Positions 46,537-57,156 are shown, counted from the first letter of the stretch. The stretch: DNA of 64,000 nucleotides from Methanosarcina sp. MTP4 (GCF_000970045.1 NZ_CP009505.1:1550001-1614000), one strand, 5' to 3'. Notes: a model not told the origin generated them from the sequence alone. Numbers and translations are program-made.

Positions 46537-47535
46537 ATGCTTATGCAAAGGGACAGGCGGCTTGGGATGTTCTTGATGTTTGTGCTTATCCTTGCAGGCA
46601 TCCTGAGCAGTTGCTGTATCGAAAACGGGGAGGAGGAAGTGGTCGGTACGACTCCGGAGGGGCTGGAAATCAGGGTTGGTTCGGACGGGGAGAAGTTCAT
46701 TATAGAACCGGATAAGCTGGTTTCCGGGGGGCCTCCGAAAGACGGGATCCCGTCAATTGATTCCCCGAAGTACGTGGGCGTGGAGGAGGCTGATGCCTGG
46801 ATCCGGGATGACGAACTCGTGCTTGCGCTCATCTACAGGGATGTAAAAAGGGTTTATCCGCTTCAGATCATGGTTTGGCACGAGATCGTAAATGACAAAA
46901 TTGCGGGAGATCCGATCCTGATCACATACTGCCCTCTCTGCGGCTCGGGAATTGCTTATGAGCGCACGTTGGACGGAGAGGACGTTGAGTTCGGAGTCTC
47001 GGGAAAACTCTACAATTCAAACCTGGTCATGTACGACCGGAAGACCGACTCTTACTGGACTCAGATCGACGGGCTTGCGATTGTCGGGGAAATGACTGGC
47101 ACTAGGCTGAAGCCGATCTCTGTTGACACAGTGGTCTGGAGGGACTGGAAAGCAGCCCACCCGGATTCCGAAGTCCTGAGCCAGGACACGGGCTTTGACC
47201 GGCCTTACGGGCGGGACCCCTACGGGAACTACTATGAGGACAGTTTCCTCTTCTTCCCGGTGGAAAATGAGGACGACAGTAGTGTTCACCCAAAAACCGT
47301 GATCTTCGGGATCGAAGTTGACGGGGTTTTCAAGGCCTACCGTGAGTCCGACCTGATTGAAGAGGGGGTTATTGAGGACACCGTGAACGGCGTCCCGATT
47401 AAGGTCGAAAGGGGCGAGGCAGGCATCGTTACCGTCACGAACCTGGAAACCGGAGATGAAATCGTAAAGGAGAGAGACTTCTGGTTTGCCTGGTACGCGT
47501 TCCACCCCGAAACCGAACTGTATGAGGCTGAGTGA
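46537..47535 (+). CDS. DUF3179 lipoprotein
   Basis: 332 residues. Lipoprotein-type signal ends in LAGILSSCC. The DUF3179 domain covers most of the rest; ILITYCPLCGSGIAYER (with the conserved CPLC) and SGKLYNSNLVMYDRKTDSYW are its hallmarks, followed by VVWRDWKAAHPDSEVL. The function of the family is unknown; the CPLC pair could bind metal or take part in thiol redox, which suits the TlpA/CcdA genes before it. GGGGGGAT lies seven bases before the ATG at 46537. It is followed by another lipoprotein gene in the same direction. Confidence 0.92.
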   Translation: MLMQRDRRLGMFLMFVLILAGILSSCCIENGEEEVVGTTPEGLEIRVGSDGEKFIIEPDKLVSGGPPKDGIPSIDSPKYVGVEEADAWIRDDELVLALIYRDVKRVYPLQIMVWHEIVNDKIAGDPILITYCPLCGSGIAYERTLDGEDVEFGVSGKLYNSNLVMYDRKTDSYWTQIDGLAIVGEMTGTRLKPISVDTVVWRDWKAAHPDSEVLSQDTGFDRPYGRDPYGNYYEDSFLFFPVENEDDSSVHPKTVIFGIEVDGVFKAYRESDLIEEGVIEDTVNGVPIKVERGEAGIVTVTNLETGDEIVKERDFWFAWYAFHPETELYEAE

Positions 47536-47577
47536 GGTAATTTGAGTGAGGTAATTTGAGTGAGGTAATTTGAGTGA
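47532..47577. repeat. 14-bp tandem repeat over the DUF3179 stop codon
   Basis: GTGAGGTAATTTGA about three and a half times. The TGA of the DUF3179 gene (47533-47535) is the first TGA of the array. It lies just before the next lipoprotein gene. Confidence 0.85.
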
Positions 47578-47608
47578 GTTAGGTAAGTTGAATGGAGGGT
47601 TTGTGTCT

Positions 47609-48626
<1,018 letters not shown>

Positions 48627-48673
48627 GTGGTTGATCGGCATATGGCAAATCTGTGAACGGCAAATTTATCAAG

Positions 48674-49402
48674 ATGCAGGAGAAGAGCAAGCAGTTCCGG
48701 CGCTCTCCGGTAGAGCAGGACTCATTCAGGTGCGAACTGATCAGTTTCAGGGAAGCCTGCAGGCTTTCCAGGTTACTCACCCGGAAAATCAAGGCTTCCG
48801 GCTTCCAGCCTGACCTGATCGTAGCCATTGGGAGGGGCGGCTATGTGCCGGCGAGGATGGTCGCGGATTTTCTCCTTTTCAATGACCTTTGCTCCATGAA
48901 GATCGAACACTACACCCGGGCTGCGGACATGCAGGAAGAAGCCCGGATCAAATTTCCAATTTCCGTGGATATAAGCGGAAAAAAAGTGCTTATCGTGGAC
49001 GATGTGACCGACACCGGGGAGACCCTTTGCCTTGCTGTGGACTATGTGCAGAGCCTGAACCCCGCAGAGGTCAGGACTGCCGTGCTCCAGCACAAGACCT
49101 GTTCCGCCTTTACCCCGGATTTTTACTCGCAAAAAATCGTCAAATGGCGCTGGATCATCTATCCCTGGGCCCTCTATGAAGACCTGGCAGGATTTACTGT
49201 AAAAGTCATTGGGGACAGGACCCGGGACCTTTCCGGGATCGTAGCCGGGTTTAAGGAAAGGTATGAGATAGAAATCGGGGAAGAAGAGCTTCTTGATATT
49301 CTGGCTGACCTGGTTGAGAGGGGAGAGCTTGAGAAGGTTGAAGGAGGAGAATTTGAGAGGGTTGAGGGAAAGAAGCCGGGGTGGCGGGTTTTAGCTAGAT
49401 AA
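48674..49402 (+). CDS. phosphoribosyltransferase (purine type) with C-terminal extension
   Basis: About 242 residues. PDLIVAIGRGGYVPARMVAD and the PRPP site KVLIVDDVTDTGETL define a type I phosphoribosyltransferase, similar to hypoxanthine/xanthine enzymes. The last 65 residues add a helical segment with EEELLDILADLVERGELEKV, like a small winged-helix end, then an acidic/basic tail. Purine salvage is likely; exact base is unknown. The start is uncertain: ATG at 48674 or GTG at 48653, neither with a good ribosome site. No operon partner. Confidence 0.85.
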   Translation: MQEKSKQFRRSPVEQDSFRCELISFREACRLSRLLTRKIKASGFQPDLIVAIGRGGYVPARMVADFLLFNDLCSMKIEHYTRAADMQEEARIKFPISVDISGKKVLIVDDVTDTGETLCLAVDYVQSLNPAEVRTAVLQHKTCSAFTPDFYSQKIVKWRWIIYPWALYEDLAGFTVKVIGDRTRDLSGIVAGFKERYEIEIGEEELLDILADLVERGELEKVEGGEFERVEGKKPGWRVLAR

Positions 49403-49471
49403 CTTGTAAGTGACAAAAAAGGATAACATTTCAGGACTTTACGGTCATTTTTCTTAAATATGTGTATTTCA

Positions 49472-49951
49472 TTAGCAGTAGGTACATTTTAAGTGTTCGA
49501 TCTTCAAAACGATTATTTGACTTTTCCCGAAATTTATCCTGTACAGGAACCTGTAGTGTCCGGCTCTCAACCTGATGAGTTCTTCCCTGCTCTCGATAAT
49601 TCTCTTTGCTCCGGGGGGCATAGGGTCGGTTGTTAGCTTTTTGATGATTTCCATTGTCCGGTAATCCGTATACAGGTTGGATTTTTCCAGGAAAGATTGG
49701 GAGTCTTCATCAAGAAAAATTTCAAATATGTCGGACTCATGGTCTTTCTTTAAGCCCATTTCTTCTTCCATTTTTTTCAGAGTTTTCAGTTTCCCTTCCG
49801 ATTCATTTTGAAAACTTGCTTTTAAGAGGTCACTTTCTTCCCAGGTAAGTATGGTATCTACATCAACCATATGTTCCCTTATTTCCCAGAGCTGTTTTTT
49901 GATGAAGTTAAGTTCTTCAATGACCTTTTTCTCGAACTCCGGCGTTCCCAT
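49472..49951 (-). CDS. fused RelB-like antitoxin and RelE-like toxin in one ORF
   Basis: 159 residues. Residues 1-66 (EELNFIKKQLWEIREHMVDV, LTWEESDLL, GKLKTLKKMEEEMGL) look like an archaeal RelB-type antitoxin. Residues 70-159 (DIFEIFLDEDSQSFLEKSN, DPMPPGAKRIIESREELIRL, RAGHYRFLYRINF, IIVLKIEHL) match a RelE/ParE-type toxin, including the conserved LRxGxYRxLYxI stretch. Normally these are two overlapping genes; here no stop divides them. An internal ATG at 49759 behind GGAAGAAGAA could start the toxin part alone. Family assignments rest on motif recognition. Confidence 0.72.
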   Translation of the reverse strand: MGTPEFEKKVIEELNFIKKQLWEIREHMVDVDTILTWEESDLLKASFQNESEGKLKTLKKMEEEMGLKKDHESDIFEIFLDEDSQSFLEKSNLYTDYRTMEIIKKLTTDPMPPGAKRIIESREELIRLRAGHYRFLYRINFGKSQIIVLKIEHLKCTYC

Positions 49952-50386
49952 GCTTAAATGTTGAATTGTCTCTTATATATAGGTATCTTCAAAAACTTAC
50001 AATGATATTCAGCTCTATAAATTTCAATTTTCCAGCCCCATGATTTTGTTTTCCATGAGAGAGTTCTTGTTTTGCGTCACTCTATGGTCACTTCTCGTTC
50101 GGTCTTCGTATCTATCTCTGGTTTTTGCCGGGGTCAGAAGTGTCACCATGGGTTTTCAGGGATTTCGATATAAAGAAAACTTTCCGCAATGTTTAAAATC
50201 TTTTAATATGCTAATATAGCATAATATGCAGACATCTGCTTATATTTCGTTTTTATCTCTTTAGTGCTGATTTTTATTACCTGTCAGCCTATCTTTATCA
50301 CTTTCTCGCTTATCCCTGATAGAAGTAGATAAATAAAAAATGTTTGATCAAGCGATTCAATTACACTGCTTCGCCGGAGAACAATT

Positions 50387-52447
50387 ATGGAATCATTGTT
50401 AGGAAACATCGACATCATACTTGGGGTCTCTATTCTTCTTCTTTCCATATTCCACAAATTTGCGGTTCCTTCGGTGCTGGGTTTCCTTGTAACCGGCATG
50501 CTTTTGGGGCCTTATGGACTGGGACTGATTGGAGAGACTCAGGGAGTGGAAATCCTTGCGGAGTTTGGGGTCATCTTCCTGCTATTTATTATTGGGGTTG
50601 AACTTTCCCTTAAGGAACTCTGGGAGATAAAGAAGACAGTGCTTGCAGGAGGTACCCTTCAAGTCCTGCTGACAATTTTACTGGTTTTCCTGCTATGCAC
50701 GCAACTGGGCTTCAGCAGGGCAACTTCGGTGTTCATAGGTTTTCTCATTTCCCTGAGCAGTACTGCAATAGTGCTCAAAATCCTTCAGGAAAAGTCCGAG
50801 GTCTACAGCCCCCACGGGCGAACCTCGCTTGCAGTTCTGATCTTCCAGGACATCATTATCGTGCCCATGATCCTTGTCACACCTCTGCTGGCAGGGGGCT
50901 CGGAAGGAGTTACGGGTTTGCTTTTAATCCTCCTCTTTAAAGGGGTAGGGATCATCCTGTTAGTTATTCTGAGTGCCCGCTATATTGTTCCCAGGCTCCT
51001 CTATTACGTTGCCACGACCCGCAGCAGGGAATTGTTCCTTCTGAGCGTTATTTTCATCTGCCTTTCAACGGCTCTCCTGACTTCAAGTGCCGGGCTGTCC
51101 CTTGCCCTGGGGGCTTTCCTGGCCGGGCTGGTCATTTCCGAGTCCGAATACAGCCAGCAGACTGCAGGGTACATTACTCCTTTTAAAGATGTCTTCATGA
51201 GCTTTTTTTTCGTGTCCATTGGCATGCTGCTGGATGTGCAGTATTTCCTTCAAAATCCCCATGTCTTCATCCTGATGGCTTTTGCCGTCGTCTTCCTGAA
51301 AGCATTTTCCGGAGCCATTGCAACTTTTTTACTCGGCTATCCTCTACGCACCACCCTGCTCACGGGGCTTGCCTTATCCCAGGTAGGGGAGTTCTCCTTC
51401 GTCCTTTCGAAGTTCGGCCTGGAATTCAATCTTCTGAACCAAAACACTTACCAGACTTTCCTTGCCGTTTCCATACTCACGATGGGCATCACCCCCTTTG
51501 TTATAAACGGGTCTCCCGGAGTTGTGGACTTCTTCCTCAGGAAGGTTTCCGACACGAAACTGGTGCATGGGCTCTATTCCAATAGACTGCGCTCTGACAA
51601 ACGGTGTTTCGGCAAGTTGCACCCTGACAAGCCACATTCCGATAAATCGCACCCTGGTCCCGGGAAAATTGAGGTTGGTGAAGAGCTCAAGCTTAACGAC
51701 CACCTTATAATTGTCGGGTATGGTTTTAACGGCAGGACAGTTTCAAAAGCAGCAAAAACCGCGGGTATTCCCTATATAATTATAGAAATAAACCCTGAAA
51801 TAGTCCGTCGGGAAAAAGCCAGAGGGGAACGGATCTACTATGGGGACGCCACTTACGAAGCTGTAATGGAACATGCCGGAATAAGGGATGCACGCATTCT
51901 TGTTATTGGGATTTCAGACCCTGCTGCTACCCGGAAGGCCGTGAAAATGGTAAAACACCTGAACCCTAAAATCCATATCATTGCAAGGACCCGCTACCTG
52001 CGCGAAATGGAACCTCTGCATGCCCTGGGCGCGGAGGAAATCATTCCCGAAGAATACGAGACTTCAGTTGAGGTTTTTGTCCGCCTCCTTGAAAAGTACC
52101 TTGTTCCCGGAGAAGACATTGAGAAATTAGTCAGAGAAATTCGGGCTGACGGCTATGGGATGTTGCGAAAGCTCTCCGACGGAAAACCCGTCAAATTCAA
52201 CATCAGAAAAGACCTCCCCGGGCTGGAAGTTACTGTAATCAGAGTACATGAGGGTTCCGAAATTGCCGGAAAAACCCTCACAGACATGGAACTCAGAAAA
52301 AAACACGGAGTTACAGTCCTTTCAATCCGGCGAGACTCCGATATGATACACACTCCCGACGGCTGTACTCCTATTCAGGCAAATGATGTCTGCATCCTGC
52401 TAGGGAAACCCCGTAAACTGCACGATGCCAGGAGATTTTTTGAATGA
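50387..52447 (+). CDS. CPA2-family cation/proton antiporter with TrkA-N and TrkA-C domains
   Basis: 686 residues. Twelve or so hydrophobic helices in residues 1-385, with FHKFAVPSVLGFLVTGMLLG and SLSSTAIVLKILQEKSE as in KefB/KefC-like carriers. A hydrophilic linker with short repeats (SDKRCFGKLHPDKPHSDKSH) leads to a TrkA-N NAD-binding domain (LIIVGYGFNGRTVSKAAKTA) and a TrkA-C ligand domain near the end (LPGLEVTVIRVHEGSEIAGK). This layout is used for K+ efflux or Na+/H+ exchange gated by nucleotides. The gap 49952-50386 upstream is AT-rich and has no supported gene. Confidence 0.93.
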   Translation: MESLLGNIDIILGVSILLLSIFHKFAVPSVLGFLVTGMLLGPYGLGLIGETQGVEILAEFGVIFLLFIIGVELSLKELWEIKKTVLAGGTLQVLLTILLVFLLCTQLGFSRATSVFIGFLISLSSTAIVLKILQEKSEVYSPHGRTSLAVLIFQDIIIVPMILVTPLLAGGSEGVTGLLLILLFKGVGIILLVILSARYIVPRLLYYVATTRSRELFLLSVIFICLSTALLTSSAGLSLALGAFLAGLVISESEYSQQTAGYITPFKDVFMSFFFVSIGMLLDVQYFLQNPHVFILMAFAVVFLKAFSGAIATFLLGYPLRTTLLTGLALSQVGEFSFVLSKFGLEFNLLNQNTYQTFLAVSILTMGITPFVINGSPGVVDFFLRKVSDTKLVHGLYSNRLRSDKRCFGKLHPDKPHSDKSHPGPGKIEVGEELKLNDHLIIVGYGFNGRTVSKAAKTAGIPYIIIEINPEIVRREKARGERIYYGDATYEAVMEHAGIRDARILVIGISDPAATRKAVKMVKHLNPKIHIIARTRYLREMEPLHALGAEEIIPEEYETSVEVFVRLLEKYLVPGEDIEKLVREIRADGYGMLRKLSDGKPVKFNIRKDLPGLEVTVIRVHEGSEIAGKTLTDMELRKKHGVTVLSIRRDSDMIHTPDGCTPIQANDVCILLGKPRKLHDARRFFE

Positions 52448-52541
52448 GTTCCGAAGGTAAAAAAATTAGAAGGTAAAAAAAGTAAATTCAGTTCATAAGT
52501 AAATTTGAGTAATCCGGAGAATTCATATTCAGATAGAGTAA

Positions 52542-53360
52542 TCATCTCCAGATGACGTCCGCCTGCTTTCTTCCCGGAATCTTTTTGAATTTATACTTCG
52601 GATACCCTACCATCAGTGCGTATTGCGGGACATACTCTTTGGGAATCCCCAGTTCATCTTTCAAAGGCTGATACTCCATCGCTCCGATCTGCAAGAGCCC
52701 GGCCCAGCAGGTGCCAAGCCCAAAAGAAGGAGCCATCAGGTCAAGGGTGCTCAGGGCGATGATGCTGTCGGTATATGCAAGCGTGTTTTCGGCGTAGGCG
52801 TATACCAGGCAGGGGGAACTGCGGCAGATGGGGTCGAGACCTGCGTCCCAGAGGCCGATAAGGGCAGGGAAGACCGGCTTTAGTGGGTGCACAGCGTCTT
52901 CGTTTTCTGCCATCATGCGCATCCAGTCGATCGTAAGTCCTGCAAGCTTCCTGACCTCTTCGGGGTCGCTTATCACAAGCCACTTCACGGGCTGGGCGTT
53001 CATGCCCGAGGGGGCAAAGCGGACCGCTTCCAGGATTCCGGCGATCTTTTCTTTTTCGACCGGCTTGTCCTTGAAAACCCTTGTTGAGCGCCTGCTCTGG
53101 ACATATTTCGTAAAGACTTCATGACTTAGCTGCGTGGTGTCCGATATATCGTTTTCCGGAGGGAAGGTCTCGTAATTTCCCCGGATAGCATCTGCCGGGC
53201 AGGCGGTTTCGCAGTGTCCGCAGCGGGAGCAAAAGGGCTCATTTTCAGCGGGGAGGGACGGATAACCATCCTCGCCGGGCATAATAATGTGCACAGGACA
53301 GATCTCGGAACATGTTCCGCAGGCTGTGCACTTTTCCAGATCAAAAGAAATCAGACTCAT
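52542..53360 (-). CDS. ferredoxin-nitroreductase fusion
   Basis: 272 residues. The N-terminal 65 residues hold two 4Fe-4S sites (CTACGTCSEICP and CSRCGHCETACP). The rest is an FMN-binding nitroreductase: SRRSTRVFKDKPVEKEKI, RFAPSGMNAQPVKWLVISD, SFGLGTCWAGLLQIGA. Electrons would pass from the clusters to flavin and then to an unknown acceptor. This fusion is common in anaerobes. ATG at 53360 after GAGGT. It converges on the antiporter gene. Confidence 0.94.
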   Translation of the reverse strand: MSLISFDLEKCTACGTCSEICPVHIIMPGEDGYPSLPAENEPFCSRCGHCETACPADAIRGNYETFPPENDISDTTQLSHEVFTKYVQSRRSTRVFKDKPVEKEKIAGILEAVRFAPSGMNAQPVKWLVISDPEEVRKLAGLTIDWMRMMAENEDAVHPLKPVFPALIGLWDAGLDPICRSSPCLVYAYAENTLAYTDSIIALSTLDLMAPSFGLGTCWAGLLQIGAMEYQPLKDELGIPKEYVPQYALMVGYPKYKFKKIPGRKQADVIWR

Positions 53361-53762
53361 TTCAGGTACCTCACTGATAAGGTTATTTCTCCTGAATTGA
53401 TGATATAATTAACTTTCAAAATGAGATATGGAAATCAAAATGGAACGAAATGAACAGGAACGAAGAGAAGGGAAATGAAATGGAGATGAGGCATCTGATT
53501 TTGGGGTGTGTTGGGTGGTTGAAGGGGGTAGGAGATTGGGGATTTTGAATCAGAAAAGAGTATTTCTCAGATGCCCAATTAATAGAACGATTGCAAATTA
53601 TATAAGGCTGGGGAAATAATGATTATATAGTTGATTATATGGAAGTACTGTTAAAATTTGGTCAAATATGACCGTACTCTTAATTTTCTTTGATTATTTT
53701 CTCTTCTCATTTTCTAAACGCTTTTTTTATTTCCATTTTTCATTTTGTTTGTGAGGGTGGGA

Positions 53763-53917
53763 AAATGAAAAAGGAGGTAATTAATGGGAGGAAAATAAAA
53801 ATGGAGGAAATTAATAAGAGGAAAATAAAAAGGAGGAAATTAATGGGGGGAAAATAAAAATGGAGGAAATTAATAAGAGGAAAATAAAAATGGAGGAAAT
53901 TAGTGAGAGAGGAAAAT
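53763..53917. repeat. 30-bp purine-rich tandem repeat, about four to five copies
   Basis: The unit GAGGAAAATAAAAATGG AGGAAATTAATAA repeats with small changes, running to within about 17 bp of the coding end of the phosphoesterase gene. GGAGG followed by ATG recurs in it, but every such frame is closed within a few codons. The gap 53361-53762 has no supported gene. Confidence 0.9.
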
Positions 53918-53934
53918 AGGGTTCTAAAAACCCC

Positions 53935-54708
53935 TCACATCACTGTTTCAGCAACCAACTCCTGGTTTCCTTCCGGGAAGATCCTGGAGACACGGACATT
54001 CCAGTTTCCGTTTTCCATTTTTCCATCTTTCTCTCCCAGGTCTTCATTTCTGCTGCTTTCGGCCTGGATAAGGTTGTAGCACTGGGAGGTTTTGCCTCTG
54101 GTTTTGGAGGAGCAGATGGTACCTGCGTTTACTACGAGCATGTTATTGAGGTTCCAGACCCAGGGGATGTGGCAATGCCCGCAGAGGACGAGGTTCACCT
54201 TACAGCCGTTTAAGAGGTTGAGGACGTCTCCTGCGTCCACCAGGACGGTGTTCTCCCTGCCCGCAAGGGGGATCGGGACCAGGTGGTGGTGCAGGGCAAA
54301 GACCTTGAATTCGTCTCCGGAAAAAGCTTCCTTGATCCAGCCGTAATTTTCTCTTCCCACATGCCCTTCATCAAGGTCCGGCTGGGATGAGTCAGCTCCT
54401 ACAATGGTAACGTTCCCGAGCCTGTGGGTGGAGAACCGGTCGTCAAAGAGGTCCTCGAAATGGAGGTATCCTGCATTTTTCGAGTCGTGGTTTCCGGGGA
54501 CAAGGACCTTATTTTTGCATTTTATCCTGTCAATAAACTGTTTTACCCCGTCGTATTCGGCGGAAAACCCGTTTTCCGTCAGGTCTCCCGTGATCACCAC
54601 GATATCAGGGGAAAGCCCGTTTATGCTCTCAATCATTGAATCCGCAATTTTCGGCACAAAGTACGTTTCTGAAAAGTGTATGTCTGAAAGATGTACGATT
54701 TGTATAAT
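53935..54708 (-). CDS. calcineurin-like metallophosphoesterase with a non-standard or damaged start
   Basis: All metal-binding motifs are present: LSDIHF, VITGDLTENG, VLVPGNHD, ALHHHLVP and LVLCGHCHIP. The first, DxH, lies upstream of the first normal start in this frame (GTG at 54657). The frame opens at a TGA and offers only ATT (54706-54708) and ATA before LSDIHF; AAGGA stands seven bases before that ATT. An ATG at 54713-54715 is one base out of frame. So either ATT starts translation, or a one-base shift has hit codon 2. The substrate (nucleotide, cyclic nucleotide or protein) is unknown. It is not related closely to the PPP gene at 16 kb. Confidence 0.85.
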   Translation of the reverse strand: MIQIVHLSDIHFSETYFVPKIADSMIESINGLSPDIVVITGDLTENGFSAEYDGVKQFIDRIKCKNKVLVPGNHDSKNAGYLHFEDLFDDRFSTHRLGNVTIVGADSSQPDLDEGHVGRENYGWIKEAFSGDEFKVFALHHHLVPIPLAGRENTVLVDAGDVLNLLNGCKVNLVLCGHCHIPWVWNLNNMLVVNAGTICSSKTRGKTSQCYNLIQAESSRNEDLGEKDGKMENGNWNVRVSRIFPEGNQELVAETVM

Positions 54709-55118
54709 TTCTCATTCCTTCTTTAATAAAATTATAATATTGCTTTTATTCGAGGGGTTGAATCCTTCCATGTTATATATATTTATCCTGTATGGCTCAA
54801 CATTTGTCTTAATCTAATTATAAATCATTAAAAATACATACTTGTATCGTCAGATATAATGGAATGGATCATCATATCCTAAATTTTAATTCATGACAAA
54901 ATAGCTGTTTTGAGCCGGATTTGGGGAATCAGGTTCTTTTTATTCTTTTTTTCAGAAATAGTTGCCAGGTGCGCGGGGACCTGGAGAGTTTGAGGTTGTG
55001 TGAGCTAAGATATGATAATATCATCAGCAAAAAGAAGATCAGCAAAAGAAGGTCAGTAAAAAGAAGATCATTCAATAAAGTGAACGGTTATTCAATGAAT
55101 TGAATGATTGGTATTCAG

Positions 55119-55745
55119 TCACTTATGAGATACTGCCAGCTGGATCCCGATTGCAGTAAAAATTCCTGCTTTTCCCCAGTTAATATATTTCCCGATTCCT
55201 GGCCTTTCCAGGATTTTGTTACCGATTGTTCCGGCAAAGACGGAAATTACTGAAAAGATTAGCAAGGCCTGGACCATGAATATTATTCCCAGCAATATCA
55301 TTTGTGTGGACACGTCGCCAGCCTCCAGATTTACAAACTGGGGCAGGAAGGCCAGGAAGAAGAGTGCGACTTTAGGGTTCAGAACGTTCATGAAAATTCC
55401 CTTCTTATATAGAGCCCGGAAGTCCGTTATCTGGGCCGGGCCGGAGGATAAGACTCTGTCGCCTTCTCTGAGGGCCTGCCATGCGAGATAGAGTAAGTAA
55501 GCTGCTCCCAGATATTTTAAAACCGTAAAAGCCAGGGCGGACTGATACACGATAGCAGAAATCCCTAGGGCCGCTGCGGTAGTATGGACCAGCACTCCGG
55601 TACACAGACCCGATGCGGTGGCAATCCCTGCTATTTTTCCCTGGGAAATGCTCTGGGTGAGCACAAATATAATATCCGGGCCAGGCAGGAACGTTAGCGC
55701 GGCAGATGCTGCGATAAAATATATCAACTGTGATGCTTCAATCAT
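55119..55745 (-). CDS. LysE/RhtB-family exporter
   Basis: About 208 residues, six hydrophobic helices. FIAASAALTFLPGPDIIFVL, SGLCTGVLVHTTAAALGISA and KYLGAAYLLYLAWQALREG are typical of LysE/RhtB amino-acid or homoserine exporters; the PGPD motif is conserved in RhtB. Start ATG at 55745, three codons after a GTG in the same frame. The gap 54716-55118 downstream holds A-rich direct repeats (AAAAGAAGATCA) and no supported gene. Confidence 0.92.
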   Translation of the reverse strand: MIEASQLIYFIAASAALTFLPGPDIIFVLTQSISQGKIAGIATASGLCTGVLVHTTAAALGISAIVYQSALAFTVLKYLGAAYLLYLAWQALREGDRVLSSGPAQITDFRALYKKGIFMNVLNPKVALFFLAFLPQFVNLEAGDVSTQMILLGIIFMVQALLIFSVISVFAGTIGNKILERPGIGKYINWGKAGIFTAIGIQLAVSHK

Positions 55746-56027
55746 TTTTCTCACTTTTTCATTTTATAGCTGTTTTTAAGATGGGATTGAACTACTTATA
55801 ATAAAAGGTTTAGACACCGGGTTTTAGTTTTTGGAGTTGTCTTTCGCATCTATACCAGGATGTAGGAATATACTTTAAAAGAAGAAGTGCCCCACGAAAA
55901 ATAATTCCCCTCATGTCCACAAGGAAAAACAAAAGAATAAAAATTAAAAAAGTATCCCACGTATTTTCTATGATCAAATAACCCTTCTCAGCCCTTCCTG
56001 TTTTTTCCAGACTTTTTATGGTGCTTT

Positions 56028-56531
56028 TCAGGCTTCAACGATCACCATACCTTCCATCCAGGGATGGAACGTGCAGATGTAATCGTAAGTGCCTTCCTCT
56101 TCAAAGGTGAACGTAAAGGTATCGCCCTCATTCAGGGTATCCGATTCAATTCCTTCACCCACCACATTGTGGACAGCAGTATCATAATTAGTCCACCTGA
56201 CGGTCTGCCCTACCTCAACTGTAAGGGTGTCGGGTATGTACGTGAAGTCCCGGATCTCAACATCGATTATTTCTTCCCCTGCTTTTTCGGCGGGTTCCTG
56301 AGCTTCCGTTTCTACTCCAGTTCCTTCTTCAACTTCTGCTCCGGTTTCGGTTTCCTCTTCTTCCATCTCGGTTTCTTCATCGTTTCCCGCTTCATCTGCA
56401 GGTTCAACCTCTTCTGCTTCATCTTCCCCCTGTGCTGCAGGAGCAGCTTCTTCCGAATCCCCGTAACCTGCACAGCCTGCAGCGAGAAGTATTCCGATAA
56501 TCGTCAGGAAAATTATTATTGCCTTTTTCAT
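56028..56531 (-). CDS. cupredoxin (plastocyanin-like) lipoprotein
   Basis: 167 residues. Lipoprotein signal (IIGILLAAGC), then an acidic Glu/Ala linker of about 60 residues, then a cupredoxin fold of about 95 residues. Copper ligands fit NYDTAVHNVVGEG (first His) and YDYICTFHPWMEGMVI (Cys, second His, Met). The protein would carry electrons at the outer face of the membrane, like halocyanin. GGAG lies before the ATG at 56531. Monocistronic. Its acidic linker is similar in composition to those of the other lipoproteins in the window. Confidence 0.92.
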   Translation of the reverse strand: MKKAIIIFLTIIGILLAAGCAGYGDSEEAAPAAQGEDEAEEVEPADEAGNDEETEMEEEETETGAEVEEGTGVETEAQEPAEKAGEEIIDVEIRDFTYIPDTLTVEVGQTVRWTNYDTAVHNVVGEGIESDTLNEGDTFTFTFEEEGTYDYICTFHPWMEGMVIVEA

Positions 56532-56783
56532 TCTACTCTCCATCTTTTCATTTCCCCGCTCATTATAATCATTTACTTTTTTGCCCTTGACATAATTTTC
56601 ACTTTCAATCCTAAAACCAGTATGTGAAACTGAGTTCAGTACTTATATTATTTATTTAAAAATATTTAATTGACATTCTATAATGTTCATAACATGTCCA
56701 AAAATGGAACAATAGTAACTCAACCAGTAACTCAATTAGCGACTAATTATTAACTCAACTAGTAACTCAACTCCTTTCATAAG

Positions 56784-56918
56784 TCCGCTTGAGCGAGCGG
56801 AGCGAGCGAAACAGACCGCATACTGTTGCGATTTCATCGCAACTAAAAGAAAAATCAAAGATTTTTCTGATGCCGAGCCACAACTCGGCTGTCGCAGCTA
56901 GGCTGACCCAATCCAGCC
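56784..56918. repeat. run of short perfect hairpins
   Basis: A tandem GAGCGAGCG pair (about 56791-56808) is followed by GTTGCGAT-TTC-ATCGCAAC (56825-56843), AGAAAAATC-AAA-GATTTTTCT (56848-56868), GCCGAG-CCACAA-CTCGGC (56872-56889) and GGCTG/CAGCC (56901-56918). The sequence between the cupredoxin and aspS genes has no gene; this block may be a structured RNA or a dispersed genome repeat. The gap also has TACGTTTCAGCATG-type direct repeats (56989-57040). Confidence 0.6.
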
Positions 56919-57156
56919 GAATCAACCTGGCTATCACAAACCCGGCTAAGACAAATACTTTAATAAAAGGGAAATGACTATTCACCTACGTTTCAGCGTG
57001 CATTTACGTTTTAGCATGCATGTACGTTTCAGCATGTACTCAGATTTCAGAATTCATTTGCATTACAGCGCCGTTCAAACATTATATTACCATATTGAAT
57101 CGGCATGTCACATTTACATTAAAAATTATATTTACCCTCAATCAAGGTGTGAATTT

